This document shows positions 28,560-40,153 of a stretch of 64,000 nt of DNA, one piece after another; positions within the stretch are counted from its first letter, which is position 1, and the number at the start of each line of letters is the position of its first letter. Origin of the DNA: Myxococcus xanthus (lineage in GTDB: Bacteria; Myxococcota; Myxococcia; Myxococcales; Myxococcaceae); NCBI RefSeq assembly GCF_013116825.1, contig NZ_JABFNS010000006.1:1-64000 (forward strand), given 5' to 3'. A program made the position numbers and the translations under genes. The notes beneath the pieces are model-generated. The model was not told where the DNA came from and ran no database searches. It saw nothing but the letters and a program-made list of their open reading frames with translations.

Positions 28560-30173
28560 TCACTTGCCCGTGAGGACCTCCGAGCGGGGCTTGCCCTCCG
28601 CCGAAGCGGGCATGCCCATCTCCATCAGCGCGGACAGGGTGGGGGCGAAGTCCACGGGGTCGATCTCCTCCAGGTACATGCCCGGCTTCACGCCCTTGCC
28701 CGCGAAGAGGACGGGCACTTGTGAATCATAGGAATGCGGCGTGCCGTGGCTGGTGCCGGTGGGGATGTAGTGGAGCATGTGGAAGGGCCGGAGCATGAAG
28801 AGCACGTCGCCGCTGCGCTCGGGGTAGTAGCTCTTGCGCATGAGCGTCAGGTAGCCCTCGGTGTCCGGCGCGGTGAACAGGTCATCATGGGCCACGGCCG
28901 TGATGACCGACGGGTGCTTCGCCAGCCACGCCGCCGCCGCGCGCCGCACCGCCGCGTCCACCGCGCCGCCCTGGTGCGTCTTGCCGCCCAGGTACACGTC
29001 CAGCTGTTCGAGCGTGGCCGTCACGTCGCCGCCGAACTGCTGACGCAGCGCCTGCGTCAGGCTCGCCGCCAGCTCCCCCGAGCTCACCCGCTTCGCGGCG
29101 AGCCCCTTGGCGGCCCACTGCTCCGGCATCGCCGCGCCGCCGTGGTCCGCGGACAGCGCGATGACCAGGTTGCCGCGTCCCCCCGCCGCGCGCTCGGCCG
29201 CGGCGATGAGGTTGCCCATCGCCTTGTCCAGCCGCAGCAGCGTGTCCTGCATCTCCCACGAGTAGGGCCCGTACTCATGGAACACCAGGTCCGTGCCGCT
29301 GAAGCTCACGGACAGCAGATCGGGCACGTCGTCCTGGCCCAGCCCCTCGCCGGCGATGGCCGCCTTGGCCGCCTCCACCAGCAGGTCATGCGAGTTCGGT
29401 GAGAGGGCGAACGCCTGGTAGAAGGCAGGGCCCGGCGACGGCAGCCCGCCGTCCAGCGGATGGGGAAAGGTGCGGCCCAGGCCATGGACGTCCGCCTCGG
29501 CGAGGCCTTCGTCCTCGCCCACGTACTCCGCGGCCGGCCGCATCAGCTCCCACTTCTTGCCGAAGGACGCCTCCGGCAGCTTCCGCGCGTTCAGCGCCTT
29601 CAGCCACGCCGGGAACTCCTTCGTGTACCAGGTGCCGGTGACGAACTTCCCTTCGCCCTTGTCGAACCACCACGCCTGTCCCGCACGCCCGGCCAGGGCG
29701 ATGGACGCGTGGGGTTTGATGGACAAGGCCACCGCCTTGCCGCGCTCCTGCGTCGACACGCGCAGCCGGTCCGCCAGCGTCTCCACCATGAGGTGGGCGG
29801 GGCCGGAGTCCTGGCCCGGCTTCAGCGGCACCTCCAGCACCGGGTGGGCCGCGTCCGCGAAGGCCATCACGCGCTTCATCGTCGAGCGGTCCACCCACCG
29901 GTTGTCCACGATGCCGTGCCGCCAGGGGTTGGCGCCCGTGGAGAGGGTGGCGTGGCCGGGCGCGGTGCGACATTCGGCGTAGCCGTAGCGCGCATAAGGA
30001 AAGTACGCGCCCTGGTTGAGCAGCTGGTGCAGGCCGCCCTTCAGGCGCGGACGGTTGCGTAGCAACACGTCGCTGCCGAGCGCGTCCACGCTGATGACGA
30101 GCGTCAGCCGGGGAGGTCGGGCAAAAGCGGGCAGGGTGGCCAGCGCCACGGCGAGGGAAAGTGCGCGGATCAT
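28560..30173 (-). CDS. Exported alkaline-phosphatase-like phosphatase/phosphodiesterase
   Basis: I chose ATG 30173, where a signal peptide begins (MIRALSLAVALATLPAFARP); an upstream start would hide it. The 537-residue enzyme belongs to the alkaline phosphatase superfamily, close to PafA and nucleotide pyrophosphatases. Metal and catalytic residues are visible: Asp in LVISVDALGSD, the Thr nucleophile region APGHATLSTG, Asp and His in GTDLVFHEYGP, DH in ALSADHGGAA and His in GTSHGTPHSYD. It should release phosphate from esters outside the cytoplasm. It is divergent from the thioesterase gene. Confidence 0.88.
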   Translation of the reverse strand: MIRALSLAVALATLPAFARPPRLTLVISVDALGSDVLLRNRPRLKGGLHQLLNQGAYFPYARYGYAECRTAPGHATLSTGANPWRHGIVDNRWVDRSTMKRVMAFADAAHPVLEVPLKPGQDSGPAHLMVETLADRLRVSTQERGKAVALSIKPHASIALAGRAGQAWWFDKGEGKFVTGTWYTKEFPAWLKALNARKLPEASFGKKWELMRPAAEYVGEDEGLAEADVHGLGRTFPHPLDGGLPSPGPAFYQAFALSPNSHDLLVEAAKAAIAGEGLGQDDVPDLLSVSFSGTDLVFHEYGPYSWEMQDTLLRLDKAMGNLIAAAERAAGGRGNLVIALSADHGGAAMPEQWAAKGLAAKRVSSGELAASLTQALRQQFGGDVTATLEQLDVYLGGKTHQGGAVDAAVRRAAAAWLAKHPSVITAVAHDDLFTAPDTEGYLTLMRKSYYPERSGDVLFMLRPFHMLHYIPTGTSHGTPHSYDSQVPVLFAGKGVKPGMYLEEIDPVDFAPTLSALMEMGMPASAEGKPRSEVLTGK

Positions 30174-30232
30174 TGGGATGAGAACCTTCTCCGCCGGGAT
30201 GGTGAGAAGCAACCAACAACGCGTGTCACTGC

Positions 30233-30261
30233 TTGGACGCCGCACATCACGCTGTTAGGGT
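30233..30261 (+). promoter_or_regulatory. Promoter of the thioesterase gene
   Basis: TTGGAC (30233-30238), a 17-base spacer and TAGGGT (30256-30261). Transcription would start about 30268, only four bases before the ATG at 30272, so the mRNA may be effectively leaderless. Confidence 0.45.
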
Positions 30262-30271
30262 CGCTCGATTC

Positions 30272-30700
30272 ATGGTCGAGGCCCGCCTTCGCGTCATCTA
30301 CGGCGACACGGATCAGATGGGTGTCGTCTACTACGCGAATTACTTCCGCTATTTCGAGTTCGCGCGCAGTGAGTACTTCCGCGCCCGGGGTGGCAGCTAC
30401 GCCGAGCTGGAGCGCTCTGGTGCCCTGCTACCCGTGGCCGAGGCGAGCTGTCAGTACAAGGCATCCGCGCGCTACGACGATCTGTTGGTCATCCAAACCA
30501 CCGTGAGTGAGTTGCGCCGCGCCTCCATCGTGTTCACCTACGCGCTGTTTCGTGACGGTGCGCCACGCACGCTGCTCTGCACCGGAATGACCCGTCACGC
30601 CTGCGTGGGGCGGGACGGCAAGCCGACGCGGCTGCCGGGCTCCCTCATCCGGCTGCTCGAAACGACCGAGCCTTCCCCGGGCTCTTCCTCTTCCACCTGA
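30272..30700 (+). CDS. YbgC/4-hydroxybenzoyl-CoA-type thioesterase
   Basis: This 142-residue hotdog-fold protein shows the family motif YGDTDQMGVVYYANYFRYFE, in which the first Asp is catalytic. It hydrolyses acyl-CoA or acyl-ACP. I chose ATG 30272, since earlier in-frame starts lie in the promoter. No Shine-Dalgarno is evident, in line with a leaderless transcript. In many bacteria YbgC sits with tol-pal genes, but none are here. The Ser/Pro tail (TEPSPGSSSST) is probably disordered. Confidence 0.88.
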   Translation: MVEARLRVIYGDTDQMGVVYYANYFRYFEFARSEYFRARGGSYAELERSGALLPVAEASCQYKASARYDDLLVIQTTVSELRRASIVFTYALFRDGAPRTLLCTGMTRHACVGRDGKPTRLPGSLIRLLETTEPSPGSSSST

Positions 30701-30732
30701 ACCCTTCCGGCATACGCAAGGAGCACACACAC

Positions 30733-31698
30733 ATGGATCGCAACCTGGCAATGGAGGTCGTGCGCGTCACCGAGATGGCGGCCATCGCCTCCGCTCGACT
30801 GATGGGCCGCGGCAGCAAGGACGAGTCGGATCAGGCCGCCGTGGACGCCATGCGCCGCGCCTTCGACGCGCTGCAGATTGATGGCACCGTCGTCATCGGC
30901 GAGGGCGAGCGTGACGAGGCGCCCATGCTCTACATTGGCGAGAAGGTGGGCAAGCGGGGCGACGGTGCGCCCGAGGTGGACATCGCCCTGGATCCGCTGG
31001 AGGGCACCAACCTGTGCGCCTACGGCCGTCCCGGTTCCATCTCCGTGGTGGCCATGGCGGGCAAGGGCGGGCTGCTCAACGCCCCAGACACGTACATGGA
31101 GAAGATGGCCGTGGGCCCGCGCGCCCGGGGCGCCATCGACCTGCGCAAGACGCCCACGGAGAACCTCCGCGCCATCGCGGAGAAGATGAAGGTCTATGTG
31201 GAAGACCTCACCGTGGTGGTGCTGGACCGCGAGCGTCACACCGACCTCATCAAGGAGATTCGCGCGGCGGGCGCTCGCATCCGGCTCATCGAGGACGGTG
31301 ACGTGGCCGGCGCCATCGCCACGTGTTTCGAGGACACGGGCGTGGAGGTGCTGATGGGCATCGGCGGCGCGCCTGAGGGCGTCATCGCCGCGGCGGCCAT
31401 CCGCGCCACCGGCGGTGACATGCAGGGCCGGCTCGTTCCTCGCAACCAGGGTGAAATCGACCGCGCCAGGTCGATGGGCATCACCGACATCTCGAAGATC
31501 TACACCGCCGAGGAGCTGGCCAAGGGCGAGGTCATGTTCGCCGCCTCCGGCGTCACCACCGGCGACTTCCTCAAGGGCGTGCGCTTCTTCGGCGGTGGAT
31601 GCGAGACGCACTCCGTCGTCATGCGCAGCAAGACAGGCACCGTCCGCTTCATCCAGTCGGTGCACAAGTTCGACAAGAAGCCGGGGTACGCTTTCTAG
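30733..31698 (+). CDS. glpX: Fructose-1,6-bisphosphatase class II
   Basis: This 321-residue GlpX enzyme of gluconeogenesis shows the metal- and substrate-binding motifs VVIGEGERDEAPML, ALDPLEGTNLCAYG, IGGAPEGVIAAAAIRATGG and the C-terminal FFGGGCETHSVVMRSKTGTV. AAGGAG lies eight bases before the ATG. It starts 32 bases after the thioesterase and may share its transcript. Fructose bisphosphatase activity suits an organism living on amino acids and lipids. No class I enzyme is seen in the window. Confidence 0.95.
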   Translation: MDRNLAMEVVRVTEMAAIASARLMGRGSKDESDQAAVDAMRRAFDALQIDGTVVIGEGERDEAPMLYIGEKVGKRGDGAPEVDIALDPLEGTNLCAYGRPGSISVVAMAGKGGLLNAPDTYMEKMAVGPRARGAIDLRKTPTENLRAIAEKMKVYVEDLTVVVLDRERHTDLIKEIRAAGARIRLIEDGDVAGAIATCFEDTGVEVLMGIGGAPEGVIAAAAIRATGGDMQGRLVPRNQGEIDRARSMGITDISKIYTAEELAKGEVMFAASGVTTGDFLKGVRFFGGGCETHSVVMRSKTGTVRFIQSVHKFDKKPGYAF

Positions 31699-31739
31699 GC
31701 TGCAGCTCCCACCCTGACTCACGTCCCCTGGAGACACCC

Positions 31740-32165
31740 ATGCCTGGCGCCTCGCGAACCATCATCGTCAACGCCCCCATCGAGAAGGTCTTCGACGTCA
31801 TCACCCAGTACGAGCGGTACCCGGAGTTCCTTCCCGAGGTGAAGGGCATCCGGACCGAGAACCGCAAGGGCAACACGGTGGACGTCCACTACAAGGTGGA
31901 TGTGGTGAAGACCATCAACTACTCCATCCACGTCACGGAGGAGCGGCCCACTCGCATGTCCTGGACCTACGTCAAGGGCGAGTTCATGAAGGACAACCAG
32001 GGCAGCTGGGTCCTGGTGTCCGAGGGCGAGGGCAAGACGAAGGCCACCTACACCGTGGAGATGGCCCTGGGCGCGCTGGTGCCCAAGAGCGTCGTCTCCG
32101 CGCTGGTGGAGACCTCGTTGCCGAAGATGCTGGACGCCTTCAAGCGCCGCTTCGAGGCGCCCTGA
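31740..32165 (+). CDS. START/SRPBCC-domain protein (cyclase/dehydrase-like)
   Basis: This 141-residue single-domain protein follows the polyketide cyclase/Coq10-like pattern: IIVNAPIEKVFDVITQYERY, then PEFLPEVKGIR, then GEGKTKATYTVEMALGALVP, and a closing long helix (VVSALVETSLPKMLDAFKRR). These proteins bind hydrophobic ligands in a helix-grip pocket; relatives chaperone ubiquinone or act on ribosomes (RatA). It lies 41 bases after glpX. The ligand cannot be told from the sequence. Confidence 0.85.
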   Translation: MPGASRTIIVNAPIEKVFDVITQYERYPEFLPEVKGIRTENRKGNTVDVHYKVDVVKTINYSIHVTEERPTRMSWTYVKGEFMKDNQGSWVLVSEGEGKTKATYTVEMALGALVPKSVVSALVETSLPKMLDAFKRRFEAP

Positions 32166-32188
32166 GTCACACCTCCGGGCGGCTTCTT

Positions 32189-32214
32189 GGCGGGCGACTC
32201 CACCATCGCCCGCC
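32189..32214 (+). terminator. Hairpin after the START-domain gene
   Basis: GGCGGGCGA (32189-32197) and TCGCCCGCC (32206-32214) form a perfect 9-pair stem with an 8-base loop. There is no T-run. It probably ends the thioesterase-glpX-START transcript. Confidence 0.55.
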
Positions 32215-32577
32215 GGCCGTCAGGAGTCTTCGGAGACCCGGATGCTCCGCGCGTCGCAGCAGGCGGGCAGACGAGGCCGAATCGAAGGGGCTTGCGACGC
32301 CGGATACGAGGAGTATGCCCATGGGACGGTCTGCTTGCGGGCCGCTCCGAGGGCATTAAAATGAACACCATCCCGACGGATTTTCGGCCTCCACGACATT
32401 TCTGCCCTGGGTGCCCTGGCCCGGGTGTCGGGTGGCATACGAGCAACCGTGCGAGATGGCTGCAACGTACCCAGCGCGGAACCGGGGTTCTTAATTTGCA
32501 TCTGAAATGGGTGGAAATGGTATTGGGGCGGGATGGGCGTACATCGGGGTACGTAGGCTGAGGGAGACGGAAGACCC
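32215..32577. other. Gene-poor gap with leader of the small protein
   Basis: I see no convincing gene in these 363 bases. The part from about 32355 to 32530 is unusually AT-rich for the window (for example TTCTTAATTTGCATCTGAAA) and probably holds the promoter of the small gene at 32578. A weak TTGCAT (32496-32501) and GTATTG pair is 18 bases apart. A frame at 32187-32561 has no homology-like pattern. Confidence 0.4.
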
Positions 32578-32754
32578 ATGCTCGACGCCTTCATCATTGA
32601 AGAAATCAAGCGCCGTGAGCGCCGCCGTGAGGAGCATGACAGGCCGGTGGTGGAGCTTCCGCTCCCCGTGCCGGATGACCGCCCGCGTCGCCGCACGGAG
32701 ACCGAAGACGACAAGCCCCAGCGGGGCGTAGTGGTCATCGACCTGCTGTCCTGA
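32578..32754 (+). CDS. Small basic/acidic protein, 58 residues
   Basis: ATG 32578 opens MLDAFIIEEIKRRERRREEH, then a Pro-rich middle (VVELPLPVPDDRPRR) and the end RGVVVIDLLS. GGGAG lies about 12 bases before the start and GGAAG closer. Charge alternates along a likely N-terminal helix. I recall similar short open frames in other Myxococcus genomes but know no function. The AT-rich leader, ribosome site and non-random composition argue that it is real. It stands alone between two hairpins. Confidence 0.65.
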   Translation: MLDAFIIEEIKRRERRREEHDRPVVELPLPVPDDRPRRRTETEDDKPQRGVVVIDLLS

Positions 32755-32772
32755 CCCTGGCGAGCGGCCTGA

Positions 32773-35301
<2,529 letters not shown>

Positions 35302-35305
35302 GCCC

Positions 35306-36094
35306 GTGAGCGACAAGCCCAAGCGCATCCTGGTTTCCAACGATGACGGCTATTTCTCAGAGGGGCTCCAGGCGCTGGTCGAGGCCGTGAGCCCCCTGGG
35401 GGAGGTGTGGGTGGTGGCTCCCGACCGGGAGCAGAGCGCCGCCTCCCACGCCATCTCCCTGCACCGGCCGCTGCGCATCAAGGAGGTGCGGGAGCGGTGG
35501 TTCGCCGTCGACGGAACGCCCGCGGACTGCGCTTATCTGGCGATCAACCATCTCCTGAAGGATGATCGCCCGGTACTCATGGTTTCCGGCATCAACCACG
35601 GCGCGAATCTGGCCGAAGACATCATGTACTCCGGCACGGTGGCCGCGGCGATGGAGGGTGCGCTCCTGGGCGTGCCCGCCATTGCCTTCAGCCTGGTGGC
35701 CCGGCGGAACTTCGACTTCGCGCCGGGGGCCCGGTTCGCCCGTTCGCTGGTGTCCAGCGCCCTGTCGCGTCCTCTCCCGCCGCGGATGCTCCTCAACGTG
35801 AACATCCCCGGGGGCGTGGAGCCGGAGGGCTACGTCATCACCCGCCAGGGCCGTCACTCGTACGGCTACGAGGTCGTGGAGAACGAAGACCCTCGTGGCC
35901 GGAAGTACTACTGGATTGGCGGTAGCGACTACCAGCACGAGGACATCCCGGGCAGCGACTGCAACGCCGTGTTCCGGGACAAGCGCGTCTCCGTCACTCC
36001 GCTGCACTTCGAGCTGACGGACCATGGCCGGCTTCCGGACCTCTCCGGTTGGCAGGTCAATGGCTTCAACCGGCACGAACCGGACGGTGCCTAG
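35306..36094 (+). CDS. surE: 5'-nucleotidase SurE
   Basis: This 262-residue metal-dependent survival phosphatase starts at GTG 35306. Motifs are RILVSNDDGYFSEGLQALVE (metal DD), VVAPDREQSAASHAISLHRP, DGTPADCAYLAINH and VSGINHGANLAEDIMYSGTV (Asn ligand). It dephosphorylates nucleoside 5'- or 3'-monophosphates. It sits between eno and a LysM/M23 lipoprotein; in other bacteria surE is often next to nlpD, which also carries LysM and M23 domains, so the gene order is conserved. Confidence 0.95.
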   Translation: MSDKPKRILVSNDDGYFSEGLQALVEAVSPLGEVWVVAPDREQSAASHAISLHRPLRIKEVRERWFAVDGTPADCAYLAINHLLKDDRPVLMVSGINHGANLAEDIMYSGTVAAAMEGALLGVPAIAFSLVARRNFDFAPGARFARSLVSSALSRPLPPRMLLNVNIPGGVEPEGYVITRQGRHSYGYEVVENEDPRGRKYYWIGGSDYQHEDIPGSDCNAVFRDKRVSVTPLHFELTDHGRLPDLSGWQVNGFNRHEPDGA

Positions 36095-36108
36095 CGTTGG
36101 CGCCGTCC

Positions 36109-37032
36109 GTGTCCAGCCGAGCGCGTGGGGCGCTCCGGGTGTTCCTCCTGGCCGTGCTGATGAGCGGCTGCGTGGGCACCCGGGCATCCTCCGTTGCCGG
36201 GCCGGACACCGGGTTGGACGCCGTTTCGCGTGAGGAAGAGACGGCGGATGTCACCGGCGCGGCGGAGCGGACCACGCCGCTGCCATTCAATTTGCGGGGC
36301 GTCCACGACGAACCGGAGCTGGTGGCCGTGCGCCACACCGTGGCACCGGGCGAGACGATGTACCGCATCTCCCGCACCTACGGCCTCACGGTGGAGGAAC
36401 TGGGGGCGGCCAACGGCATCAAGGCGCCGTGGGCGTTGGCGGTGGGGCAGGAGCTCACCATCCCCGGTGTCGAGCGCAGCGTGCCCGTGCGGGCCCTGGC
36501 GGAGGCGGACCCGGAGCCGGTACGGACCTCGACGTCGGCTGGGGGGCGGCGCAGCGTGCCGACCTCGGGGCGCCGGGAGGAGCCCCCGTCGCGCAGCCGG
36601 TCCCTGTCGCGTCCGGCGAGCGCCGCGGGCCGGCCTCGTGTGGCCACGCAGGGGCAGCTCGACTGGCCCATGAGAGGCGTCCTGTACGGCCGCTTCGGGA
36701 AGAAGGGGAAGGAGCCGCACGACGGCATCGACCTGGCTGCGCCCTCCGGGACGCCCGTGAAGACGGCGCAGGAAGGCACGGTGCTCTACGCGGGTGAGCA
36801 GCGTGGCTACGGCAACATCGTCATCGTCGAGCACACGAACAAGTTGATTACCCTGTACGCGCACAACCGCGACCTGCGCGTGCGCACCGGGCAGAAGGTG
36901 CGCCGCGAGCAGGTGATTGCCACCGTCGGCGAGTCGGGCCGGACGTCCGGGCCCCATCTGCACTTCGAGGTGCGCCTGGACGGCAAGTCGGTGGACCCGC
37001 TCGACTTTCTGGGGCCGATGCCCTCCTCGTAG
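36109..37032 (+). CDS. LysM and M23 peptidase lipoprotein (NlpD-like)
   Basis: I chose GTG 36109, which gives a lipoprotein signal ending LLAVLMSGC and starts 14 bases after surE. The 307-residue product has a LysM domain at about 74-123 (VRHTVAPGETMYRISRTYGL, then VGQELTIPG), a Ser/Arg/Pro-rich linker and an M23/LytM domain from about 195. The zinc motifs are HDGIDLAAPSG (HxxxD), LYAHN and GPHLHFEVR. All ligands seem intact, so it could cleave peptidoglycan cross-links itself or activate amidases. The surE-nlpD order suggests a role in cell separation. Confidence 0.88.
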   Translation: MSSRARGALRVFLLAVLMSGCVGTRASSVAGPDTGLDAVSREEETADVTGAAERTTPLPFNLRGVHDEPELVAVRHTVAPGETMYRISRTYGLTVEELGAANGIKAPWALAVGQELTIPGVERSVPVRALAEADPEPVRTSTSAGGRRSVPTSGRREEPPSRSRSLSRPASAAGRPRVATQGQLDWPMRGVLYGRFGKKGKEPHDGIDLAAPSGTPVKTAQEGTVLYAGEQRGYGNIVIVEHTNKLITLYAHNRDLRVRTGQKVRREQVIATVGESGRTSGPHLHFEVRLDGKSVDPLDFLGPMPSS

Positions 37033-37145
37033 GCGAGGCGGCACGGGCCCGTCCGCCTTCCTGCTCCAGGCGGCGGGGCAGGGCGCTACGTCGTGTGAAG
37101 TCTGGGCCTCGGTGCCGGGCCCGGGTGAAGGTAGAGTGCCGGCCC

Positions 37146-38216
37146 GTGTCGCGCTTCGTGTCCTGGTGGCTCTCCTGTTTCGTCTTGCTGGCTTCGGCGG
37201 CGCATGCCCAGGCGCCAGCCCCTGTGGCACGGGCCGCCGAGGTCCAGCCGAGCACGGCCGATGCGGCCGGGCCTGTCGTCGTGGCGGTGCTGATGCTGGA
37301 GGCCAACGAGGCGGGCCGCGACGCGGCGCCGGGCGTCACCTCGCTCATCACCTCGCGGTTGGCGGAGTCGCCGCGGCTGCGAGTCCTCTCGCAGTGGGAC
37401 GTCGAGGCCGCCCTGGACGACGAGCGCCAGCAGCGACTCCAGGGCCTCAAGACGTGTGACCGGGGAGACTGCCTCCAGGAACTCGTGGCCCTCACCGGCG
37501 CCCGCTACGTCGTGGCCGGCCGCCTGGACCGCTTCGGCGACCAGTACCTGCTCACCGCCAACCTGTTGGACGCCGCGGGCGGGCGGATTCTTGCCCGGCC
37601 TCGCGCGGAGGCCCCGGAAGCGGAGGACCTGCTGCGCACGGCGAAGGCCGTCTCCGACCAGCTCTTCGCCGCGCTCGCCCCGCCGGAGGAGTCCGTGGCG
37701 GCCCGCCCGCTGCTGGGGGGCTCTTCGCGCACGGGGGGCGGGGGCCTGCTGCTGGGCCTGCGCGTCAACAACAACTTCATCGAGAAGCTCTCCAACGTGA
37801 ACCCAGGTGGCGACATCGAGGTGGGCTACTGGTTCCACCCTGAATGGGTCGGCTTCCTCCAGGTGGGCTTCAGCTACGTGCGCTCCACGCAGGACGGCGT
37901 GCGCAGTGGCCTCAACGTGCTGCCCAGCGTCGTGGGCGCGCGCCACTACCACAACGTGGAGAAGTCCCTGCGGCCCTACTGGGGTTTCGGCCTGGGGGTG
38001 CAGCTGTCCTTCGGTGACTTCGGTATCTTCCAGTCCACCGGCCCGCTGCCCACCGTCGTGGGCTTCGCGGGCCTGGAGTACCTCATCGCCGGCTCGGTGG
38101 GCTTCCAGGTCGAGTTGGGCACCAACGTCGCGCAGGTGGTGCTGGGGCTGTCGGAATCGAAGCTGGGAGACGGCCTCAACCTGGACCTCAACGCAGGCAT
38201 CGCGTACCACTTCTGA
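37146..38216 (+). CDS. Outer-membrane beta-barrel with FlgO/TolB-like N-domain
   Basis: I chose GTG 37146, where a signal peptide begins (SRFVSWWLSCFVLLASAAHA). The 356-residue protein has an N-terminal domain (VVVAVLMLEANEAGRDAAPG, then TSLITSRLAESPRLRVLSQW, then CLQELVALTGARYVVAGRLD) like the periplasmic FlgO/TolB-type fold. A run of amphipathic strands with aromatic girdles then ends in NAGIAYHF, a C-terminal Phe typical of barrel proteins. It may assemble or scaffold an envelope complex. No partner is obvious beyond the TPR lipoprotein 15 bases downstream. Confidence 0.75.
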   Translation: MSRFVSWWLSCFVLLASAAHAQAPAPVARAAEVQPSTADAAGPVVVAVLMLEANEAGRDAAPGVTSLITSRLAESPRLRVLSQWDVEAALDDERQQRLQGLKTCDRGDCLQELVALTGARYVVAGRLDRFGDQYLLTANLLDAAGGRILARPRAEAPEAEDLLRTAKAVSDQLFAALAPPEESVAARPLLGGSSRTGGGGLLLGLRVNNNFIEKLSNVNPGGDIEVGYWFHPEWVGFLQVGFSYVRSTQDGVRSGLNVLPSVVGARHYHNVEKSLRPYWGFGLGVQLSFGDFGIFQSTGPLPTVVGFAGLEYLIAGSVGFQVELGTNVAQVVLGLSESKLGDGLNLDLNAGIAYHF

Positions 38217-38231
38217 GCCTCGGAGCCCCTC

Positions 38232-39374
38232 ATGTTCCCGCGACCGCGCGCCCTCTCCCTGATTGCCCTGCTCGCCCTGACGGGCTGTGACGACGAGACG
38301 CCTCGCGTCAAACCGAAGGACCACGCGGAGGGCCTCTACGTCAAAGGCACCGCCGAGTACCTCCAGGGCCATTTCGACGCCGCCCTGGCCTCCTTCGAGG
38401 CCATGAAGCAGATTGCCCCGGACGACCCGCGCCTGCCCGCCGCGCGCGGTGAGGTGTACCTCTCCATGGGCCGGCTGACGGACGCCGCCGCCGAGTTCGA
38501 GGCCGCCCTCAAGCTGGAGCCCAAGCGCTCCACCAACTGGAGCCGCCTGGGCTTCATCCAGACGCAGCTGGGCCAGGTGGTCGAAGCCCAGAGCTCGCTG
38601 CGCAAGGCCCTGGCCCTCTTCCCTCAGGACTTCAACGCCCTGGAGTCGCTGGGGGACCTGGACCTCAAGAAGGGCGACCACGACGCGGCCGTGCGGCACT
38701 TCACGCTCGCGTCCAACGCGGCGCCCTCCCCGGAGCAGAAGTCCGCGCTCATCATGCGCGCGCTGGACGTCCTGTCCTCGAAGCAGCGCTACCCGGAGCT
38801 GCTGGCCGCCGCCCAGAAGGCCGTGGATGACGGCATCCACACCGCGGACGTGCTCGCCACCCTGGGAGACGCCCTGGTGCGCGCCGGCAACCTCACCGAG
38901 GCCGCCAACGCCTACCGCGACGCCGCCAGCCGCTCGCCTCGGGATCCCACGCTCTGGGAGCTCGTCGGCGAAATCCAGATGAAGCTGGACAAGCCCGGGG
39001 ACGCCATCAGCGCGTACAAGGAGTCCCTGCGCGTGAAGGACCGCGCCATCGTCCATGTGGCGCTGGCCCGTATCCACCTGGGGAGGAAGGACGACGCGGC
39101 CGCGAAGGAGGAGCTGGCCGCGGCGCTGGAGTCCGTGTCCGGCCAGGACATCCGCGAGCTGCGGGAGCTGGCCAGCCTGCTGGCCACCATGGACCGCAAG
39201 CCGGACGCGCTGCGCATCCTCGCCAACCTCAGCGCGGAGCAGGACCACGCGAAGGACGCCGAGCTGCACGTCGCCACCGCTCAGCTGGCGCGGGAACTCA
39301 AGGACACCGGCGTCCTGCAGGCCGCCTGCGCGCGGGCGACGGCGGCTGACGCCACCCTCAAGAAGTGCCCTTGA
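38232..39374 (+). CDS. TPR lipoprotein
   Basis: This 380-residue protein has a lipoprotein signal (MFPRPRALSLIALLALTGCD). At least eight TPR units follow (GTAEYLQGHFDAALASFEAM, then ARGEVYLSMGRLTDAAAEFE, and so on). Two Cys residues lie near the C-terminus (QAACARAT and LKKCP). It probably sits in the outer or inner membrane facing the periplasm and holds protein partners. It follows the barrel gene by 15 bases, so the two likely act together. A terminator hairpin lies after it. Confidence 0.85.
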   Translation: MFPRPRALSLIALLALTGCDDETPRVKPKDHAEGLYVKGTAEYLQGHFDAALASFEAMKQIAPDDPRLPAARGEVYLSMGRLTDAAAEFEAALKLEPKRSTNWSRLGFIQTQLGQVVEAQSSLRKALALFPQDFNALESLGDLDLKKGDHDAAVRHFTLASNAAPSPEQKSALIMRALDVLSSKQRYPELLAAAQKAVDDGIHTADVLATLGDALVRAGNLTEAANAYRDAASRSPRDPTLWELVGEIQMKLDKPGDAISAYKESLRVKDRAIVHVALARIHLGRKDDAAAKEELAAALESVSGQDIRELRELASLLATMDRKPDALRILANLSAEQDHAKDAELHVATAQLARELKDTGVLQAACARATAADATLKKCP

Positions 39375-39380
39375 GCCACG

Positions 39381-39403
39381 CCCGGGCCAGGAAACGGCCC
39401 GGG
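39381..39403. terminator. Terminator between TPR lipoprotein and lexA
   Basis: CCCGGGCC (39381-39388) and GGCCCGGG (39396-39403) form an 8-pair stem with a 7-base loop between convergent genes. There is no T-run. Confidence 0.6.
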
Positions 39404-39417
39404 ACGGGTGGGGTGGA

Positions 39418-40086
39418 CTACGGGGTGCGGCCGCCCTGGAGCTTGCGGTACACGCCCACCACCTGACCCAGAATCATCGTGGACCGGAACTCCGCGCGGC
39501 TCACGTAGATGGGCTGCATGGTGGCGTTGGCCGGCTGGAAGCGGATGCGGTCCCCTTCCGGGTAGTAGCGCTTCACCGTGGCCTCGTCCTCGATGAGGGC
39601 CACCACGATTTCACCCGGCTGGGCGGACGGCGTCTTCTTCACGAAGAGGTAGTCCCCGTCGTGGATGCCGTCGTCAATCATCGACTGCCCCTTCACGCGC
39701 AGGGCGAAGACCTCGCGGCCATTCACACCTCCGAGCAGGAAGCTGTCGATCTTGACGGAGTCCTCCATGTTCTCCTGCGCCAGCAGCGGCGCGCCGGCGG
39801 CGACCTTGCCCAGCAGGGGAATCTCCACCATGCCGGAGTCCTTCCGCGCCCCCAGGCCGAGCAGCAGCCGGGCCCGCTTGGTGGGGACCAGGGAGCGGCT
39901 CTGCTGCTCGCCCCGGTTCAGGTAGCCCTTGCGCTCCAGCGCCTTCAGGTGGTCGTTGACGCCGTTCGTCGAGCGGATGTCCATGTGCTCCCCGATTTCG
40001 CGAATCGTCGGCGGGAAGCCCCGGGTCTCCGTCTCCTTGACGATGAAGCTGAGAATCTCGCGCTGGCGTTCCGTGAGCTCTTCCAT
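39418..40086 (-). CDS. lexA: LexA repressor
   Basis: I chose ATG 40086 ([12 protein letters not shown]), with GAGG seven bases upstream. The 222-residue protein has the winged helix ([20 protein letters not shown]), a linker with the self-cleavage pair Ala-Gly in [10 protein letters not shown], the catalytic Ser in [10 protein letters not shown] and the catalytic Lys in [11 protein letters not shown]. It represses the DNA-damage response until RecA triggers its cleavage. A matching LexA box lies in its own promoter, so it represses itself. Confidence 0.97.
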   Translation of the reverse strand: MEELTERQREILSFIVKETETRGFPPTIREIGEHMDIRSTNGVNDHLKALERKGYLNRGEQQSRSLVPTKRARLLLGLGARKDSGMVEIPLLGKVAAGAPLLAQENMEDSVKIDSFLLGGVNGREVFALRVKGQSMIDDGIHDGDYLFVKKTPSAQPGEIVVALIEDEATVKRYYPEGDRIRFQPANATMQPIYVSRAEFRSTMILGQVVGVYRKLQGGRTP

Positions 40087-40153
40087 GCGCTCCCTCACTC
40101 GTCTGCCGTCCTGCCGGGGAGTCGTTCCCCCCAGGCAACAGGCTTTCAGTGTC

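Noticed and set aside
32187-32561. A 124-codon frame before the small gene
   Set aside because: The composition is Arg/Gly/Pro-rich without pattern, and it runs through the terminator hairpin and AT-rich leader.
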